Assembly: GCA_011390785.1 (NCBI GenBank)
Contig: JAABRR010000022.1
Location: 22,179-86,178, forward strand
Origin: Sphingobacteriia bacterium
GTDB taxonomy: Bacteria; Bacteroidota; Bacteroidia; Bacteroidales; UBA7960
DNA length: 64,000 bases
Reading direction: 5' to 3'
Shown here in pieces: positions 29,215-38,301 of the stretch. The translations under genes were made by a program, and so were the position numbers. The notes under the pieces were generated by a model. It worked only from the letters and a program-made list of their open reading frames with translations, had not been told where the DNA came from and did no database searches. Position 1 is the stretch's first letter. Every line of letters begins with the position of its first letter.

Positions 29215-30162
29215 CTAATAAGTAAACCGATAGGCAGCTTTACGAAGCCTATCCATGATAGCTGTTCCAATGCCACTTTCCGGCACAGGTTCGGCAACTA
29301 TATAATCTACATCTGAGTCTTCCAGCTGGTGTAATGCGGCAAATAAATTCACAGCATATTCTTTAAGGTTCTGGTTGGTACTTACTTGTATAACTTCCTT
29401 ATAACCAGCAACCTGTTGCAGGGAATAAGATAATAAACCAGCCTTTGACTTTTCGATGACTTTATTTGTTTCCCCAATAATATACAAAGGTTTTGATGGG
29501 CTGTAGTGCGATTTTACCATACCCGGGGCAATTACATCTGCGTCCTTGTTATCTCCGGGAAAATATGGCAGTACCTGTTCAATGTCTTCCCTTACGATCA
29601 CGCCATTTCTCAAAATATTGAATCCATTCTTTGTAAGTTGTATTATGGTAGATTCTATACCCACAGTAGTGGGGCCACCATCCAGTATATAATCCACATT
29701 TGGTAGCTGTTTCTTTACATGCTGAGCAGTGGTTGGGCTCACTCTGCCAAATTTGTTGGCACTGGGTGCAGCTATTGGCCTTTGGGCAGCCCAGATCAAC
29801 TCCAGTGCAATGTTGTTGGATGGCATACGGATGCCAACAGTGGGCAGCCCCGATGTTACAATATCAGGCACCAGATTACTCTTGGGAAGTACCATTGTGA
29901 GTGGACCTGGCCAGAATTTTTTAGCCAGCTTGTAAATCCGTTCATCATTACTGTTGATCAGCGGTTTCAGGTCGTCAATATCTGCAATATGAATTATTAG
30001 GGGGTCGAAGGCAGGACGCTCCTTCATTTCAAATATTTTCACCACAGCATCCGGATCCAAAGCATTGGCTCCTAATCCATAAACCGTTTCTGTAGGAAAA
30101 GCTACCAGCTTGCCTTCACGGATGTAGCTAGCCGCAAGCATTATTTTGTCTTTTGTTACCAT
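29215..30162 (-). CDS. sua5: L-threonylcarbamoyladenylate synthase, Sua5 type
   Basis: A 315-residue enzyme making threonylcarbamoyl-AMP for the t6A37 modification of ANN-decoding tRNAs. The YrdC domain spans about 5-190 with FPTETVYGLGANA, KERPAFDPL and the SANKFGRVSPT segment. A linker PGMVKSHYSPSKPL (about 218-231) leads to the C-terminal Sua5 domain, distinguishing it from the short TsaC form. It lies 28 nt downstream of the BASS transporter gene and is probably co-transcribed with it. Confidence 0.95.
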   Translation of the reverse strand: MVTKDKIMLAASYIREGKLVAFPTETVYGLGANALDPDAVVKIFEMKERPAFDPLIIHIADIDDLKPLINSNDERIYKLAKKFWPGPLTMVLPKSNLVPDIVTSGLPTVGIRMPSNNIALELIWAAQRPIAAPSANKFGRVSPTTAQHVKKQLPNVDYILDGGPTTVGIESTIIQLTKNGFNILRNGVIVREDIEQVLPYFPGDNKDADVIAPGMVKSHYSPSKPLYIIGETNKVIEKSKAGLLSYSLQQVAGYKEVIQVSTNQNLKEYAVNLFAALHQLEDSDVDYIVAEPVPESGIGTAIMDRLRKAAYRFTY

Positions 30163-30190
30163 AATTAATAATACAACCTGCGATATTCAA

Positions 30191-31159
30191 TCATTTCGAG
30201 TCACTCACAGGAATTTTTGCTTCGGTAACTTCAATTGATTTCCTTCTTGAAAGAATTGCGGCCAGTATCAAACCACTTACCATTTGCCAGATACCCCACC
30301 AGGCGGCCATAAAAGCCATACCCCCATTACCGTCAAAAAGTTTAGGATTGAAGATAAGGATAAGTGCCAGACCCGAATTTTGGATACCGGTTTCTATACT
30401 GAGTGTGCGGCGATCTGCTCTTGAAACACGGGCAATGGTACCCACTATATAACCAGATAAAAGCGTTTGTGCATTTAAAAGAAATACCAAAATACTGAGA
30501 GGCAAAATGCTGGCCGTAAAAAATGATAAATTAGCATACAGGGCACCAAAGATAAACACCAGATATAATATAACGGATCCGATTTTTATGGGTTTCAGGT
30601 ATTTTTTGGCAAAACTTGGAAACCGGTTTCCTACATACATTCCCAACAATAAAGGAGCTCCCAGCAGGATAAAAACGGTTTGTGCCATCTGAAAGAAATC
30701 TATCTCAATAGGAATATTCAAATGCAGGGCACGTTCAGAATAGCGCACATACATACCGCCCCATAAAGCAAAATTGAGGGGTGTCATAAGGGTAGCCGAA
30801 AGCGTGGCAACAGCTGTTAAGCTAACTGAAAGTGCAACATTGGCTTTTGATAATGATGAAATAAAGTTGGAAATATTTCCACCCGGACAAGCAGCAATCA
30901 GAATCATTCCCATAGCCACAGAAGCCGGGGGTTTGAGCAATATTACCAACCCAAATGTGAGCGCCGGTAGCACAAGAAACTGCGAAATAAAACCCAGCAC
31001 AGCCGATTTAGGATAGCGAATAATATCCAGAAAATTCTGGATTTTGATTTCCAGAGCTACCCCAAACATTATGGCAGCCAGTGTAATGTTCATGAACAGC
31101 AGCGAAGCTTCACTGAAGTTCAGCCTGATATTGTCAATTCCTTCAAGTAATGAATACAT
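30191..31159 (-). CDS. BASS-family (bile acid:sodium symporter) transporter
   Basis: A 322-residue polytopic membrane protein of about nine or ten helices. The sequence MFGVALEIKIQNF, ACPGGNISNF near 90-99, ALSVSLTAVATLSA and the later GIQNSGLALIL near 250 are typical of the BASS superfamily; the paired GNxxN/GxQNS crossover segments bind Na+. Members import organic acids, pantoate, pyruvate and similar compounds with sodium. The substrate here cannot be stated. A -7 box lies 23 nt upstream. Confidence 0.88.
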   Translation of the reverse strand: MYSLLEGIDNIRLNFSEASLLFMNITLAAIMFGVALEIKIQNFLDIIRYPKSAVLGFISQFLVLPALTFGLVILLKPPASVAMGMILIAACPGGNISNFISSLSKANVALSVSLTAVATLSATLMTPLNFALWGGMYVRYSERALHLNIPIEIDFFQMAQTVFILLGAPLLLGMYVGNRFPSFAKKYLKPIKIGSVILYLVFIFGALYANLSFFTASILPLSILVFLLNAQTLLSGYIVGTIARVSRADRRTLSIETGIQNSGLALILIFNPKLFDGNGGMAFMAAWWGIWQMVSGLILAAILSRRKSIEVTEAKIPVSDSK

Positions 31160-31181
31160 AGAATTATTGATTTTTTGGGAG

Positions 31182-31214
31182 CAAAGGTAGGGAAAAATAC
31201 TGCTTTTTAAACAA
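31182..31214 (-). promoter_or_regulatory. Candidate promoter of the BASS-sua5 pair
   Basis: On the minus strand TACCTTTG (31189-31182) matches TAnnTTTG exactly; TTG (31214-31212) lies 22 nt upstream. The implied leader is about 15 nt. The same -7 octamer recurs before the DUF1080 gene. Confidence 0.4.
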
Positions 31215-31330
31215 TGATTTAATGCTTTTCGGATTAACTGTGTAGCTTAAATTATTATTTGACAGTTTTCTTCGCTTCCATAACCTGATCAAAGGTTAAA
31301 AATACACCGTAATACTCATTTTGGAAGATA

Positions 31331-32119
31331 TCACAACTCCTTTATCCGGATGTTTCTGAACCACACGTTGTCGCCATGATCCTGAAGGCCAATATAACCG
31401 GGCTCATAAACTCCGAAATATTCATAAGATGAAAATTTACTGGCGGCAACCAGCATATTCCATTCATCAGAGTTTATGATAATTTCTGCCACCATGGCAC
31501 CATTTTGCATCTGGGTTATCTGTCCATCCTTAAGAATGATCTCAACAGAATTCCACTGGCCAGCTGGCCGGACATTCTGTGGCTCAGCAGCAACCAGGTC
31601 GTACAAAGAACCCGCCATCTGCATGGGTGAAGAATCAGGGTAGTATTCCCTTAGTTTTTTATTGTCAATTATTTGCATTTCGGGAGCTGAAATCCAGATG
31701 GGTTCATTCTCAATTTCTCTGGCAAGATAAAAAATACCACTATTACCCATTCCAATAGTATCATCTTCATAAACCATCCACTCGAGCTTAAGATGAAAAT
31801 CTTTGAATTTTCGATCGTAAATAATATCACCCCCCTGACCATCAACACCTTCCACTTTCATGGTGCCATTGTCAATAACCCAACCACCATCGGGAAAATT
31901 GGCCTTGTTGTAACCCCGCCAGCCATCAAAACCAAGGCCATCGAACATAAGAATAAATCCATCGGATTTCTCTTCTTCAGTAAGGGTGTTTAACACAACA
32001 TCCAACTCTTTTTTTTCATCTGTTTCAACTTTTCCAGGCCTGGGTCCGCAGGAAACCATAAAGGAAACAAGGGTAATAAATGCTACCCATACGAGATTCT
32101 CTTTTCTTAAATTCTTCAT
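31331..32119 (-). CDS. DUF1080 (3-keto-disaccharide hydrolase-like) lipoprotein
   Basis: A 262-residue lipoprotein with lipobox Cys24 (FMVSC). The mature part is a concanavalin-like DUF1080 domain: FDGLGFDGWRGYN near 59-71, WVIDNGTMKVEG, DFHLKLEWMVYED, GNSGIFYL and the end GYIGLQDHGDNVWFRNIRIKEL. Members are now linked to hydrolysis of 3-keto-glycosides in some Bacteroidota. It should act in the periplasm or at the outer membrane. No oxidoreductase partner is adjacent. Confidence 0.88.
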   Translation of the reverse strand: MKNLRKENLVWVAFITLVSFMVSCGPRPGKVETDEKKELDVVLNTLTEEEKSDGFILMFDGLGFDGWRGYNKANFPDGGWVIDNGTMKVEGVDGQGGDIIYDRKFKDFHLKLEWMVYEDDTIGMGNSGIFYLAREIENEPIWISAPEMQIIDNKKLREYYPDSSPMQMAGSLYDLVAAEPQNVRPAGQWNSVEIILKDGQITQMQNGAMVAEIIINSDEWNMLVAASKFSSYEYFGVYEPGYIGLQDHGDNVWFRNIRIKEL

Positions 32120-32663
32120 TTTAACAGGATTTTACACCAAAGGTAAAGCTTAGAAAGTAAATAGTGAACTAAAACAGGGTAGTTTTGAAAAAATATCTTA
32201 CAAAATCACTCTATAATATTTAGTACTTGCTAAAAAACACTCTATCAAATATCTTAAATTATTATATTTGAGTCCAATTCAAAAGTACAATTTCAAGGCC
32301 TGCCAGAATTGGTGTGTTCTCAACTAACTTACATTTTACATGATATAATTACTTCATATAGTCAGCGATTCGCCGGAGCAGTCAGTTTATTTTGTAAATT
32401 TGGATGGAAGTTTAAAAGAAAACATTTTTGATATTTTTAATAGTAATACATTTATTCGCTTCCTTTTTGACCCAGTATTAATTACAATTAAAATTTCCTC
32501 CCTTTTGAAACAAGGAACGTTTATTCCGGCAAATCAGATCATCGTGATCATTCTCTCCCCTGGCTGATCTGGTAAGGATGATAATTTGACAAACATAGTT
32601 ACAAAGTCGCGTTTGTGATTTTGTAGCATCAAATAAAGTATAAATCCTTTTATCCTAATCAAT
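32120..32663. other. Intergenic region between divergent genes
   Basis: No gene seen in 544 nt. Besides the DUF1080 -7 box at the left end, a plus-strand TAGTTTTG (32180-32187) matches the -7 consensus but is 477 nt before the next plus-strand gene. TGATTTTG (32616-32623) is a one-mismatch box 41 nt before that gene. Confidence 0.4.
32138..32145 (-). promoter_or_regulatory. -7 box of the DUF1080 lipoprotein gene
   Basis: The minus strand reads TACCTTTG, an exact TAnnTTTG match, about 19 nt before the start codon. No -33 box is evident. Confidence 0.4.
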
Positions 32664-33203
32664 ATGGCAAATCCAACATTAACATCGGAAGGGAAGAAAC
32701 ATGCACAGCCATCCCCTAAACATTCATTGTTTCACTCAGCCAAAACAATGGAACAAAAAGAAAGACAGCGTAAGGCACAATTGGGTATTGATCTTCTGGA
32801 TAGCAAGCAGGACATAGGTGTCTATGTTAAAGGTGTTTGTTATGATGCTGTCGCTTTTGTAAGATACCTTTTAAATCCTGCCCTTGAAAAGTTATTCCAA
32901 ACAACATCAGGAAACCAATGGGCGAATATTCTTTTCCAATATACAGAGGTCGGACCCACCGTGTGGAAGGGAGAGAAAATCGCCAGAGGAACTGCTGTGG
33001 GGTTTTATAATATGAACAGTAAGAAGATTTTTCATGCGGCCATTTCTGTTGGTGGGACTATTGTAAGAGGTGTTAACGGTTTCTTATTAAGTCCCGGATG
33101 GGGAGTGCCGGCAGACCTTGCAAAAGTCCTTGGCAGGCCCAATGAAGATGGCACTTTCAATTATGATAATGGGAAAATAAGGGTATTTCTTTCAACCATG
33201 TAA
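32664..33203 (+). CDS. NlpC/P60-like candidate T6SS effector
   Basis: A 179-residue protein without a signal peptide. After a polar N-terminal tail (1-48), a helix with Cys59 (KGVCYDAVAFVRYLL) and a strand pair with His124 (TAVGFYNMNSKKIFHAAISVG) are arranged as in NlpC/P60 peptidases, where the motif is a Cys in a hydrophobic helix and a His before a short hairpin. Such enzymes cut peptidoglycan peptides and are frequent T6SS toxins. It is convergent with the end of the T6SS operon (86 nt between stops). No adjacent immunity gene is recognised. The enzyme call is an inference from motif shape only. Confidence 0.5.
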   Translation: MANPTLTSEGKKHAQPSPKHSLFHSAKTMEQKERQRKAQLGIDLLDSKQDIGVYVKGVCYDAVAFVRYLLNPALEKLFQTTSGNQWANILFQYTEVGPTVWKGEKIARGTAVGFYNMNSKKIFHAAISVGGTIVRGVNGFLLSPGWGVPADLAKVLGRPNEDGTFNYDNGKIRVFLSTM

Positions 33204-33289
33204 GATGAAACCAGAACAAAATTACAGAGCCCATAATACCGGGCATTCAGTAAAATTGAGTTTTTTGTAGAAAATGACAAATATTATGG

Positions 33290-34150
33290 TTAGGGAATAC
33301 TAAGCTTTGTTCCCGCACGAAGGTCTTCAGGATTATTTCCAATTACTTCAAAATTGGCGAAAAATATAACATCCCAGTAACCTGGATGGCCATAGTATTC
33401 CAGAGATATTTTAGAAAGAGTATCGCCCCTTGTTACTTCATGATGACTGCCGGTCTTCTTTCTTGCCGGCGGCTTGGATGAGAACTCAATATCTGAACTG
33501 AACATCATGGCTAATTCAGCATCAGATGCATATTCTTTAAGATTTTCCACTGTAGGATTTCGCCTGAATGTGGTTATCTGATCCTGCATCATTTTTTTAC
33601 CTGCTTCACTACACACATTCCAGGCGTTTTCAATACAACTGTTCACCTGGTCGCTATCCACCGTGCTTAAAGCACCCTGGATATCGATTATAAGTGCTTT
33701 CATATTGTCTTTTGTTGGATAATTCTTCACCAGATTTGTTCCTGCAGTAATAGCCCTTACAGCAGCTTCAGAAATGGCTCTTTCATCATCCTGGTTTAGA
33801 AAACCTCTCTTTTGAGCTTCCAGCAGGTTACTTCTGGCAGTATCCCTGAAATTTTTGGATTGTGATCGTGACGTGGCATGATCTCTTTTTCTGGCTTCTG
33901 CCTGCTTAGCTAATCTGGCTGCCCTGAGCTTTTGCTTCAGCATGACAAGATCAGCTTCCAGGGCCTCTCTTAGAGTAAGATATTTACCCCCCAGATCTTT
34001 TATGTCTGAGACCCTTTGTAACGATATCCAGGGCTGATTAGGCGGTAAGGTTTTTGAAAGTTCAATTTTTGCCACGGTTTGCCTGATTTGTTCACGGATC
34101 CTATAGATCGTGGATTCGACCGATGGATCTTTTCTTGTAGAAATCATCAT
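33290..34150 (-). CDS. LysM-domain protein of the T6SS operon
   Basis: A 286-residue protein. Residues 15-90 are charged and probably coiled-coil, 100-215 helical, and 237-286 form one C-terminal LysM domain (HHEVTRGDTLSKISLEYYGHPGYW, ending LRAGTKLSIP). There is no signal peptide. LysM modules recur in contractile tail hubs and baseplates (for example gp53-like proteins), where they stabilise the spike-baseplate junction, and also in effectors. It is the last gene of the T6SS run and follows a 194-residue protein by 35 nt. It is either a structural hub protein or an effector delivery subunit. Confidence 0.7.
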   Translation of the reverse strand: MMISTRKDPSVESTIYRIREQIRQTVAKIELSKTLPPNQPWISLQRVSDIKDLGGKYLTLREALEADLVMLKQKLRAARLAKQAEARKRDHATSRSQSKNFRDTARSNLLEAQKRGFLNQDDERAISEAAVRAITAGTNLVKNYPTKDNMKALIIDIQGALSTVDSDQVNSCIENAWNVCSEAGKKMMQDQITTFRRNPTVENLKEYASDAELAMMFSSDIEFSSKPPARKKTGSHHEVTRGDTLSKISLEYYGHPGYWDVIFFANFEVIGNNPEDLRAGTKLSIP

Positions 34151-34185
34151 AGCTGTAAATATTTAGTACCCGAATAAAAATATTA

Positions 34186-34770
34186 TTATAAAAACAAATC
34201 CGTACGTTTTTCAACGACCAACCACTTGTACGGAACGATATTCCTTTGGCGTCTGAAAGGATCTTCTAAAAAATATCTTGCAATATGAACTCCAACTTGT
34301 CGGTCTTTTCCGAAAAAAGAGCTTGACACTGTTTTACCAATTTTTTCTTCGCGCCAAACTTCATCACCAAATCTGGCTAAAACCGGACTTTTACTTTGGG
34401 AAATTTCAGAAGCAGTAGTTAGAACAGTAAACGCCAAACCTGCACCAAAAGAGACCACTCCTGTCGCTACTCCCAAAACTGCTTTAAGTACCGGAAAACT
34501 ATCACCCCCTGCCAGATCTTTGTTGACAATCTCAAGGAAGCCTTTATTTGCATTGCTAAAAGCAAGCATCCTTTTACGCGCTCCAATTTTTGTTAGTTGA
34601 ACATCTTTGGGAACTCCGCCCCATTTTCCATCTCTTAAAGTTATTTTAACTAGTTCTATACCTCCTCCAACTGCTGTAAAACCATAAATATGGGAAGTTG
34701 CCAACCGAACACCTGTATCGCTGTCAATTATTGCAGGTAATTTTTTTAGTAGTTTGTTCTGAGTATCCAT
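34186..34770 (-). CDS. Unknown 194-residue protein, candidate effector
   Basis: The start at 34770 (MDTQNKLLKKL) is chosen over an ATG 33 nt upstream that would nearly abut the tssF stop codon. No family is recognised. A glycine- and alanine-rich hydrophobic stretch of about 27 residues (SFPVLKAVLGVATGVVSF and following, roughly 91-119) could insert into a membrane; the flanks are polar and basic, with a C-terminal RQRNIVPYKWLVVEKRTD segment. It lies 45 nt after tssF and before the LysM gene, a place where effector or chaperone genes are often found. Function unknown. Confidence 0.5.
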   Translation of the reverse strand: MDTQNKLLKKLPAIIDSDTGVRLATSHIYGFTAVGGGIELVKITLRDGKWGGVPKDVQLTKIGARKRMLAFSNANKGFLEIVNKDLAGGDSFPVLKAVLGVATGVVSFGAGLAFTVLTTASEISQSKSPVLARFGDEVWREEKIGKTVSSSFFGKDRQVGVHIARYFLEDPFRRQRNIVPYKWLVVEKRTDLFL

Positions 34771-34815
34771 ATTTAATTTTGTAATGATGGAAATACCATC
34801 CAATAATTGTTTCTC

Positions 34816-36606
34816 TTAAGAAACCACCACATCAAAATCCATTTCCATCAGGTTTAATGATTTACTATGCAATACAGCAATAAGTTCATTTTTCAGTGCT
34901 TTGATCTGCTCTGGAGAATGGGGGCAATTCTTCTTAAGGGTAATTGTAGTTACAATAACCCTATGCAGCCCTACCTTGCCCCTTCCTGGCTTCACCTTAT
35001 TGTCAATCGTCACCTTTTGGATACTGGCTTCGCCAAAAAGATAGTAGCACAGGTTTCTCACATCTTCGCGGGTTACTATTCTGTCGCGCGAGAGCATTAT
35101 AAGCCGCATGGCAGGGATCACACTCTCCTGGATGCAGGGCTTTCTGCCGCCGGCAGAACGGGTGATACTTAATGCTGATTTGTCCTTTAGCCCAATGCCA
35201 TCAAAACTGAATTTTTGTTTCTCAGGAATGTCGTTGGCGGCATGGCCAAGTGTAGTGTAATACTGGTAGTTGATATAATCCTCAACATTTGCCCGGCTGC
35301 GAATATGAAGCCGCATTTGTCCGTTTTCCCTTGCTTTGGCCTGTTTCTTAAGGTCGTGAACTATGTCTGACAATTTGCGCAACAGATCAAGGTTTTCCCT
35401 TATGATGGTATCTTTTTTATCGGCAATGCTGATCTCGTTGTCGTATACCCGGATAAGGGTATCCAGCATCTCATTGAGATCGTGCTGATCGAATGATTTA
35501 TACCTCGATCCGCTGATGACCAGTTCATCTGCTGATGTGGCCAAACCAAACCCGGCATCATCTTCCCCCACATTATTCATACACAGGAAAAACTCACCCT
35601 GGCCGGTTTCAATTTCTTTGATGGACTCATTGCGGGTAAGTCGGTCGCTTAAAAGTTTACAGTTCATAGAAGGGAAGGCGTTGATTCGGACATCGAAGGC
35701 ATTTGACAGGTTTTCAATATCTATACCCATACTTGCTTTAACGGAGATCCATATCCTGATGTCTTTGTAACTATCAAGGGTTTCACGGGGTATAAACCCG
35801 GGCACATTTTCTGCAGATGCTTCATCGCAACATTCGGGAAGATGAATGGTAATGAAGTTCTTCTTGTAGAGATTCTTTACATAGCCGGCATAATAAGCAA
35901 TCTGGCCTTCTTTGGGCTTGTAAAACGCATATTGTCCCGGGATACTGTTTTCCGGCAGTCCTTCGCTTACCCTGCAAACCTGGTTGTTGATGCTCCATTT
36001 GCCGTTGGCAATGGTATTGAAAATCCATTTTTTGGTAAAGTGTGACGGGTCGTAACCCAGATAGACCACCAGATGGTTCATGGTTTTCAGGGTGTCGGGA
36101 TTGGCTTTGATCCCCAGGTAAAAAACATTTTCATTTTCTGCAGAACGCGGTTCACCTATTCCAACAAATTCCTTTTTGTCTGTGATATTGTAATAGCCGT
36201 TGTAGGCACCCATCACCCTAAGATCACCCTTGATCAGAAGGGTGTCCGCAATGTTGATAAATCCTGCTTCCGTTGTACTCTCGCGTGTTTGGTGCTGGCA
36301 TGAAAAATTTCTGAACGCCTTCAGAAAGAAAGAACCTGCCGGGGGCTGAGCCTGGAGTATATTATGCGCGGGTATGGCATTAAAGTAGTAATCGGGCAAT
36401 AATCGTCCGGCAGTATCCCTGAGCAGTTCTTTCTGGTAAGACTTTACAGCTTCTGATACTTCCTCGTAGCTGTATAGTGTAGTGCGGAAAAGCATTCTTA
36501 CCAGTGGATCGTACTGAAGCAGCAGTTCTACATCGGGCTCGTCCTTATTCCAGATATCGGACAGCAGCTTCATCATGCGGGTTTCTTTGTCTGAGCGGGT
36601 TTCCAT
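34816..36606 (-). CDS. tssF: T6SS baseplate subunit TssF
   Basis: A 596-residue cytoplasmic protein resembling the TssF (VasA) wedge subunit. The N-terminal part has LRDTAGRLLPDYYFNAIPAH near 52-71, corresponding to the family's conserved LLP-tyrosine segment. A middle beta-rich region includes IWISVKASMG and INAFPSMNCKLLSDRL. The C-terminal part (LTRxDV-like VTREDVRNLCYYLFGEA, about 510-527) resembles the gp6/gpJ-type end. TssF with TssE, TssG and TssK forms the baseplate. It starts 3 nt after the tssE stop codon, so the two are translationally linked. Confidence 0.78.
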   Translation of the reverse strand: METRSDKETRMMKLLSDIWNKDEPDVELLLQYDPLVRMLFRTTLYSYEEVSEAVKSYQKELLRDTAGRLLPDYYFNAIPAHNILQAQPPAGSFFLKAFRNFSCQHQTRESTTEAGFINIADTLLIKGDLRVMGAYNGYYNITDKKEFVGIGEPRSAENENVFYLGIKANPDTLKTMNHLVVYLGYDPSHFTKKWIFNTIANGKWSINNQVCRVSEGLPENSIPGQYAFYKPKEGQIAYYAGYVKNLYKKNFITIHLPECCDEASAENVPGFIPRETLDSYKDIRIWISVKASMGIDIENLSNAFDVRINAFPSMNCKLLSDRLTRNESIKEIETGQGEFFLCMNNVGEDDAGFGLATSADELVISGSRYKSFDQHDLNEMLDTLIRVYDNEISIADKKDTIIRENLDLLRKLSDIVHDLKKQAKARENGQMRLHIRSRANVEDYINYQYYTTLGHAANDIPEKQKFSFDGIGLKDKSALSITRSAGGRKPCIQESVIPAMRLIMLSRDRIVTREDVRNLCYYLFGEASIQKVTIDNKVKPGRGKVGLHRVIVTTITLKKNCPHSPEQIKALKNELIAVLHSKSLNLMEMDFDVVVS

Positions 36607-36609
36607 CGG

Positions 36610-37110
36610 TCAGGATTTATGACGGTAAAAAACCTTAACAGGTATTTCCATCTTGTGGCGAAACTTATTGATTCGGGTCAGAGACTCTTCCCTGATATGA
36701 GCATTGATCTCTATATTGAGTACGTAAAGCAGCAAAATCTTCTCCTGTATTTTTATCTCCTTATGGGTGAAATAAAATTCATCAACCCGGATTTTGTCAA
36801 TCCGTTTTTCATGGGCAGCAATGGTTTTTATCACAGAGCTTATAAGCTTTTCCTTAGTTCCTGAGTCAAGATCTTTAGATTCAAACTCATGGTTCCACAA
36901 TTCAAGGCCATAAAAGTGATCGGCCCTGTTTTCTCCATAACGTGAAAGAAGCAATACATCAAGATGTTTACTGATAGATTCTTTGATATTTTTATTATGT
37001 TGCAACATTTTACCGGAAATACTCACATCTTTTTCTTCCAGAAAGGTTTTGTTCCCTGTAATGAAGAATTTCTTTAGTGATACCGGTATGTCATAATAGG
37101 AATGCAGCAT
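36610..37110 (-). CDS. tssE: T6SS baseplate subunit TssE (gp25-like)
   Basis: A 166-residue protein fitting the gp25/TssE family. The region NIKESISKHLDVLLLSRYGENRADHFYG (about 40-67; SRYGE is the tell-tale block) is followed by KTIAAHEKRIDKIRVDEFYF, equivalent to the IxxYEPRI core of gp25. TssE links the baseplate to the first sheath ring. The protein is somewhat diverged and has an N-terminal extension. It sits between tssK and tssF with gaps of 12 and 3 nt. Confidence 0.75.
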   Translation of the reverse strand: MLHSYYDIPVSLKKFFITGNKTFLEEKDVSISGKMLQHNKNIKESISKHLDVLLLSRYGENRADHFYGLELWNHEFESKDLDSGTKEKLISSVIKTIAAHEKRIDKIRVDEFYFTHKEIKIQEKILLLYVLNIEINAHIREESLTRINKFRHKMEIPVKVFYRHKS

Positions 37111-37122
37111 GATTGCAAAAGA

Positions 37123-38289
37123 TTAAAATTCAGGCACATCTTCTCCCTGATTGGGACTATAGGTTTTGGGTTTTTCGTGCGAACTTCCCGACAGGCCAAA
37201 GTATTTTTCCTTCCTGGCAATCTCGGTAAAGAAATTGCCCAGCAGTTTTCTGCATGTTTCAAGAGAGGGAAGCATATCGAAATGTTCGTAGCGGGTAAGG
37301 TCATTTTTTGTGATCAATTCAAAATCGTGTGTGCGGATGTTGGATTTTCCCCACTGGTTTCTAAGCGCATCGCTGTTTTTAAGATCGCTATTGAGCATAT
37401 TAAAAAAGTTGCGGGAAAGGGTAAGCATTTGAATTACAAACTGGAAGGGAGATTCGTTGATGCCAAAGTTTTCAAAGTATGTGCGGATATTGGTTACTGA
37501 AATATTCAGGTGCTGTAGCAAAAAGGTGAGAAAAGATGTAAGTTCTTCCCCATAGCCGCGCCCATTGGACGATAGTTCTTTCAATGTATCAACAATTGCA
37601 TTTTCTATAGTTGCAAGATTGCTTATTGCATTGCTCAGTTCCGATTGCAGGGTGTGATGACTGAAAAAGTTGCAGCTTGGTGGGATGTAGCTTTCGTCAA
37701 CCGTTAGCTCTCTGTTCTCTACCAGTAGTTTGGCAATAGGAAAATGGTTTGCCCCAACAATATTGGAGTATTTTGTTTTGGTATCCTGCCTGCCAGATAC
37801 ACATTCTACATAACAACGAATACGGCTGTAGGGTGTTCGCAGTGGCATTTCATTACTTTCGCCGCTGATCTCTCCAAAGGCTATTGTTTCATAAGGCCTG
37901 AACAGCAACACCAGGTATATGGAACCGGCATGCTGCATTTGTTCGTCGGGAACATCTACCCTGAAGGAAGCATTACCGTGTTCATGTGAGAAAGAATCCA
38001 TGCTTACGCCAATAAGGGTTCCTTCAGGAGAAATAGCCGAAAAATGCAGATCATTAAACACAATGGTATATCCCCCTTTTGAATTCTTTTCAATACTAAA
38101 GAGAATTGTGGGATGTGTTTCAGCCTTTAAATGCTTATCGTATGGATTGAGAAACATGCCGTACCGGTTGGGGATGACCTGCAGCAGGTTGGAAGTATAT
38201 TGCTGGGAAAGGAGAAAATTTTCGGTGTCAATAAGATGTTTTTTCTCCACCCTCATTCCGTCAATCCAGTTTATTCTGTAATGTTCCAT
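37123..38289 (-). CDS. tssK: T6SS baseplate-membrane adaptor TssK
   Basis: A 388-residue protein starting with INWIDGMRVEKKHLIDTENF, the family's VxWxEGMxxxPxHF-like opening. Around residues 184-205 it has FPIAKLLVENRELTVDESYIPP, the other TssK signature. The remaining C-terminal half is helical. TssK trimers hold the baseplate on the inner-membrane complex. Since TssL and TssM are missing here, TssK must dock on a different membrane complex, as proposed for T6SSiii. Gaps to tssG and tssE are 12 nt each. Confidence 0.8.
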   Translation of the reverse strand: MEHYRINWIDGMRVEKKHLIDTENFLLSQQYTSNLLQVIPNRYGMFLNPYDKHLKAETHPTILFSIEKNSKGGYTIVFNDLHFSAISPEGTLIGVSMDSFSHEHGNASFRVDVPDEQMQHAGSIYLVLLFRPYETIAFGEISGESNEMPLRTPYSRIRCYVECVSGRQDTKTKYSNIVGANHFPIAKLLVENRELTVDESYIPPSCNFFSHHTLQSELSNAISNLATIENAIVDTLKELSSNGRGYGEELTSFLTFLLQHLNISVTNIRTYFENFGINESPFQFVIQMLTLSRNFFNMLNSDLKNSDALRNQWGKSNIRTHDFELITKNDLTRYEHFDMLPSLETCRKLLGNFFTEIARKEKYFGLSGSSHEKPKTYSPNQGEDVPEF

Positions 38290-38301
38290 ATTGCGGTAGT
38301 T

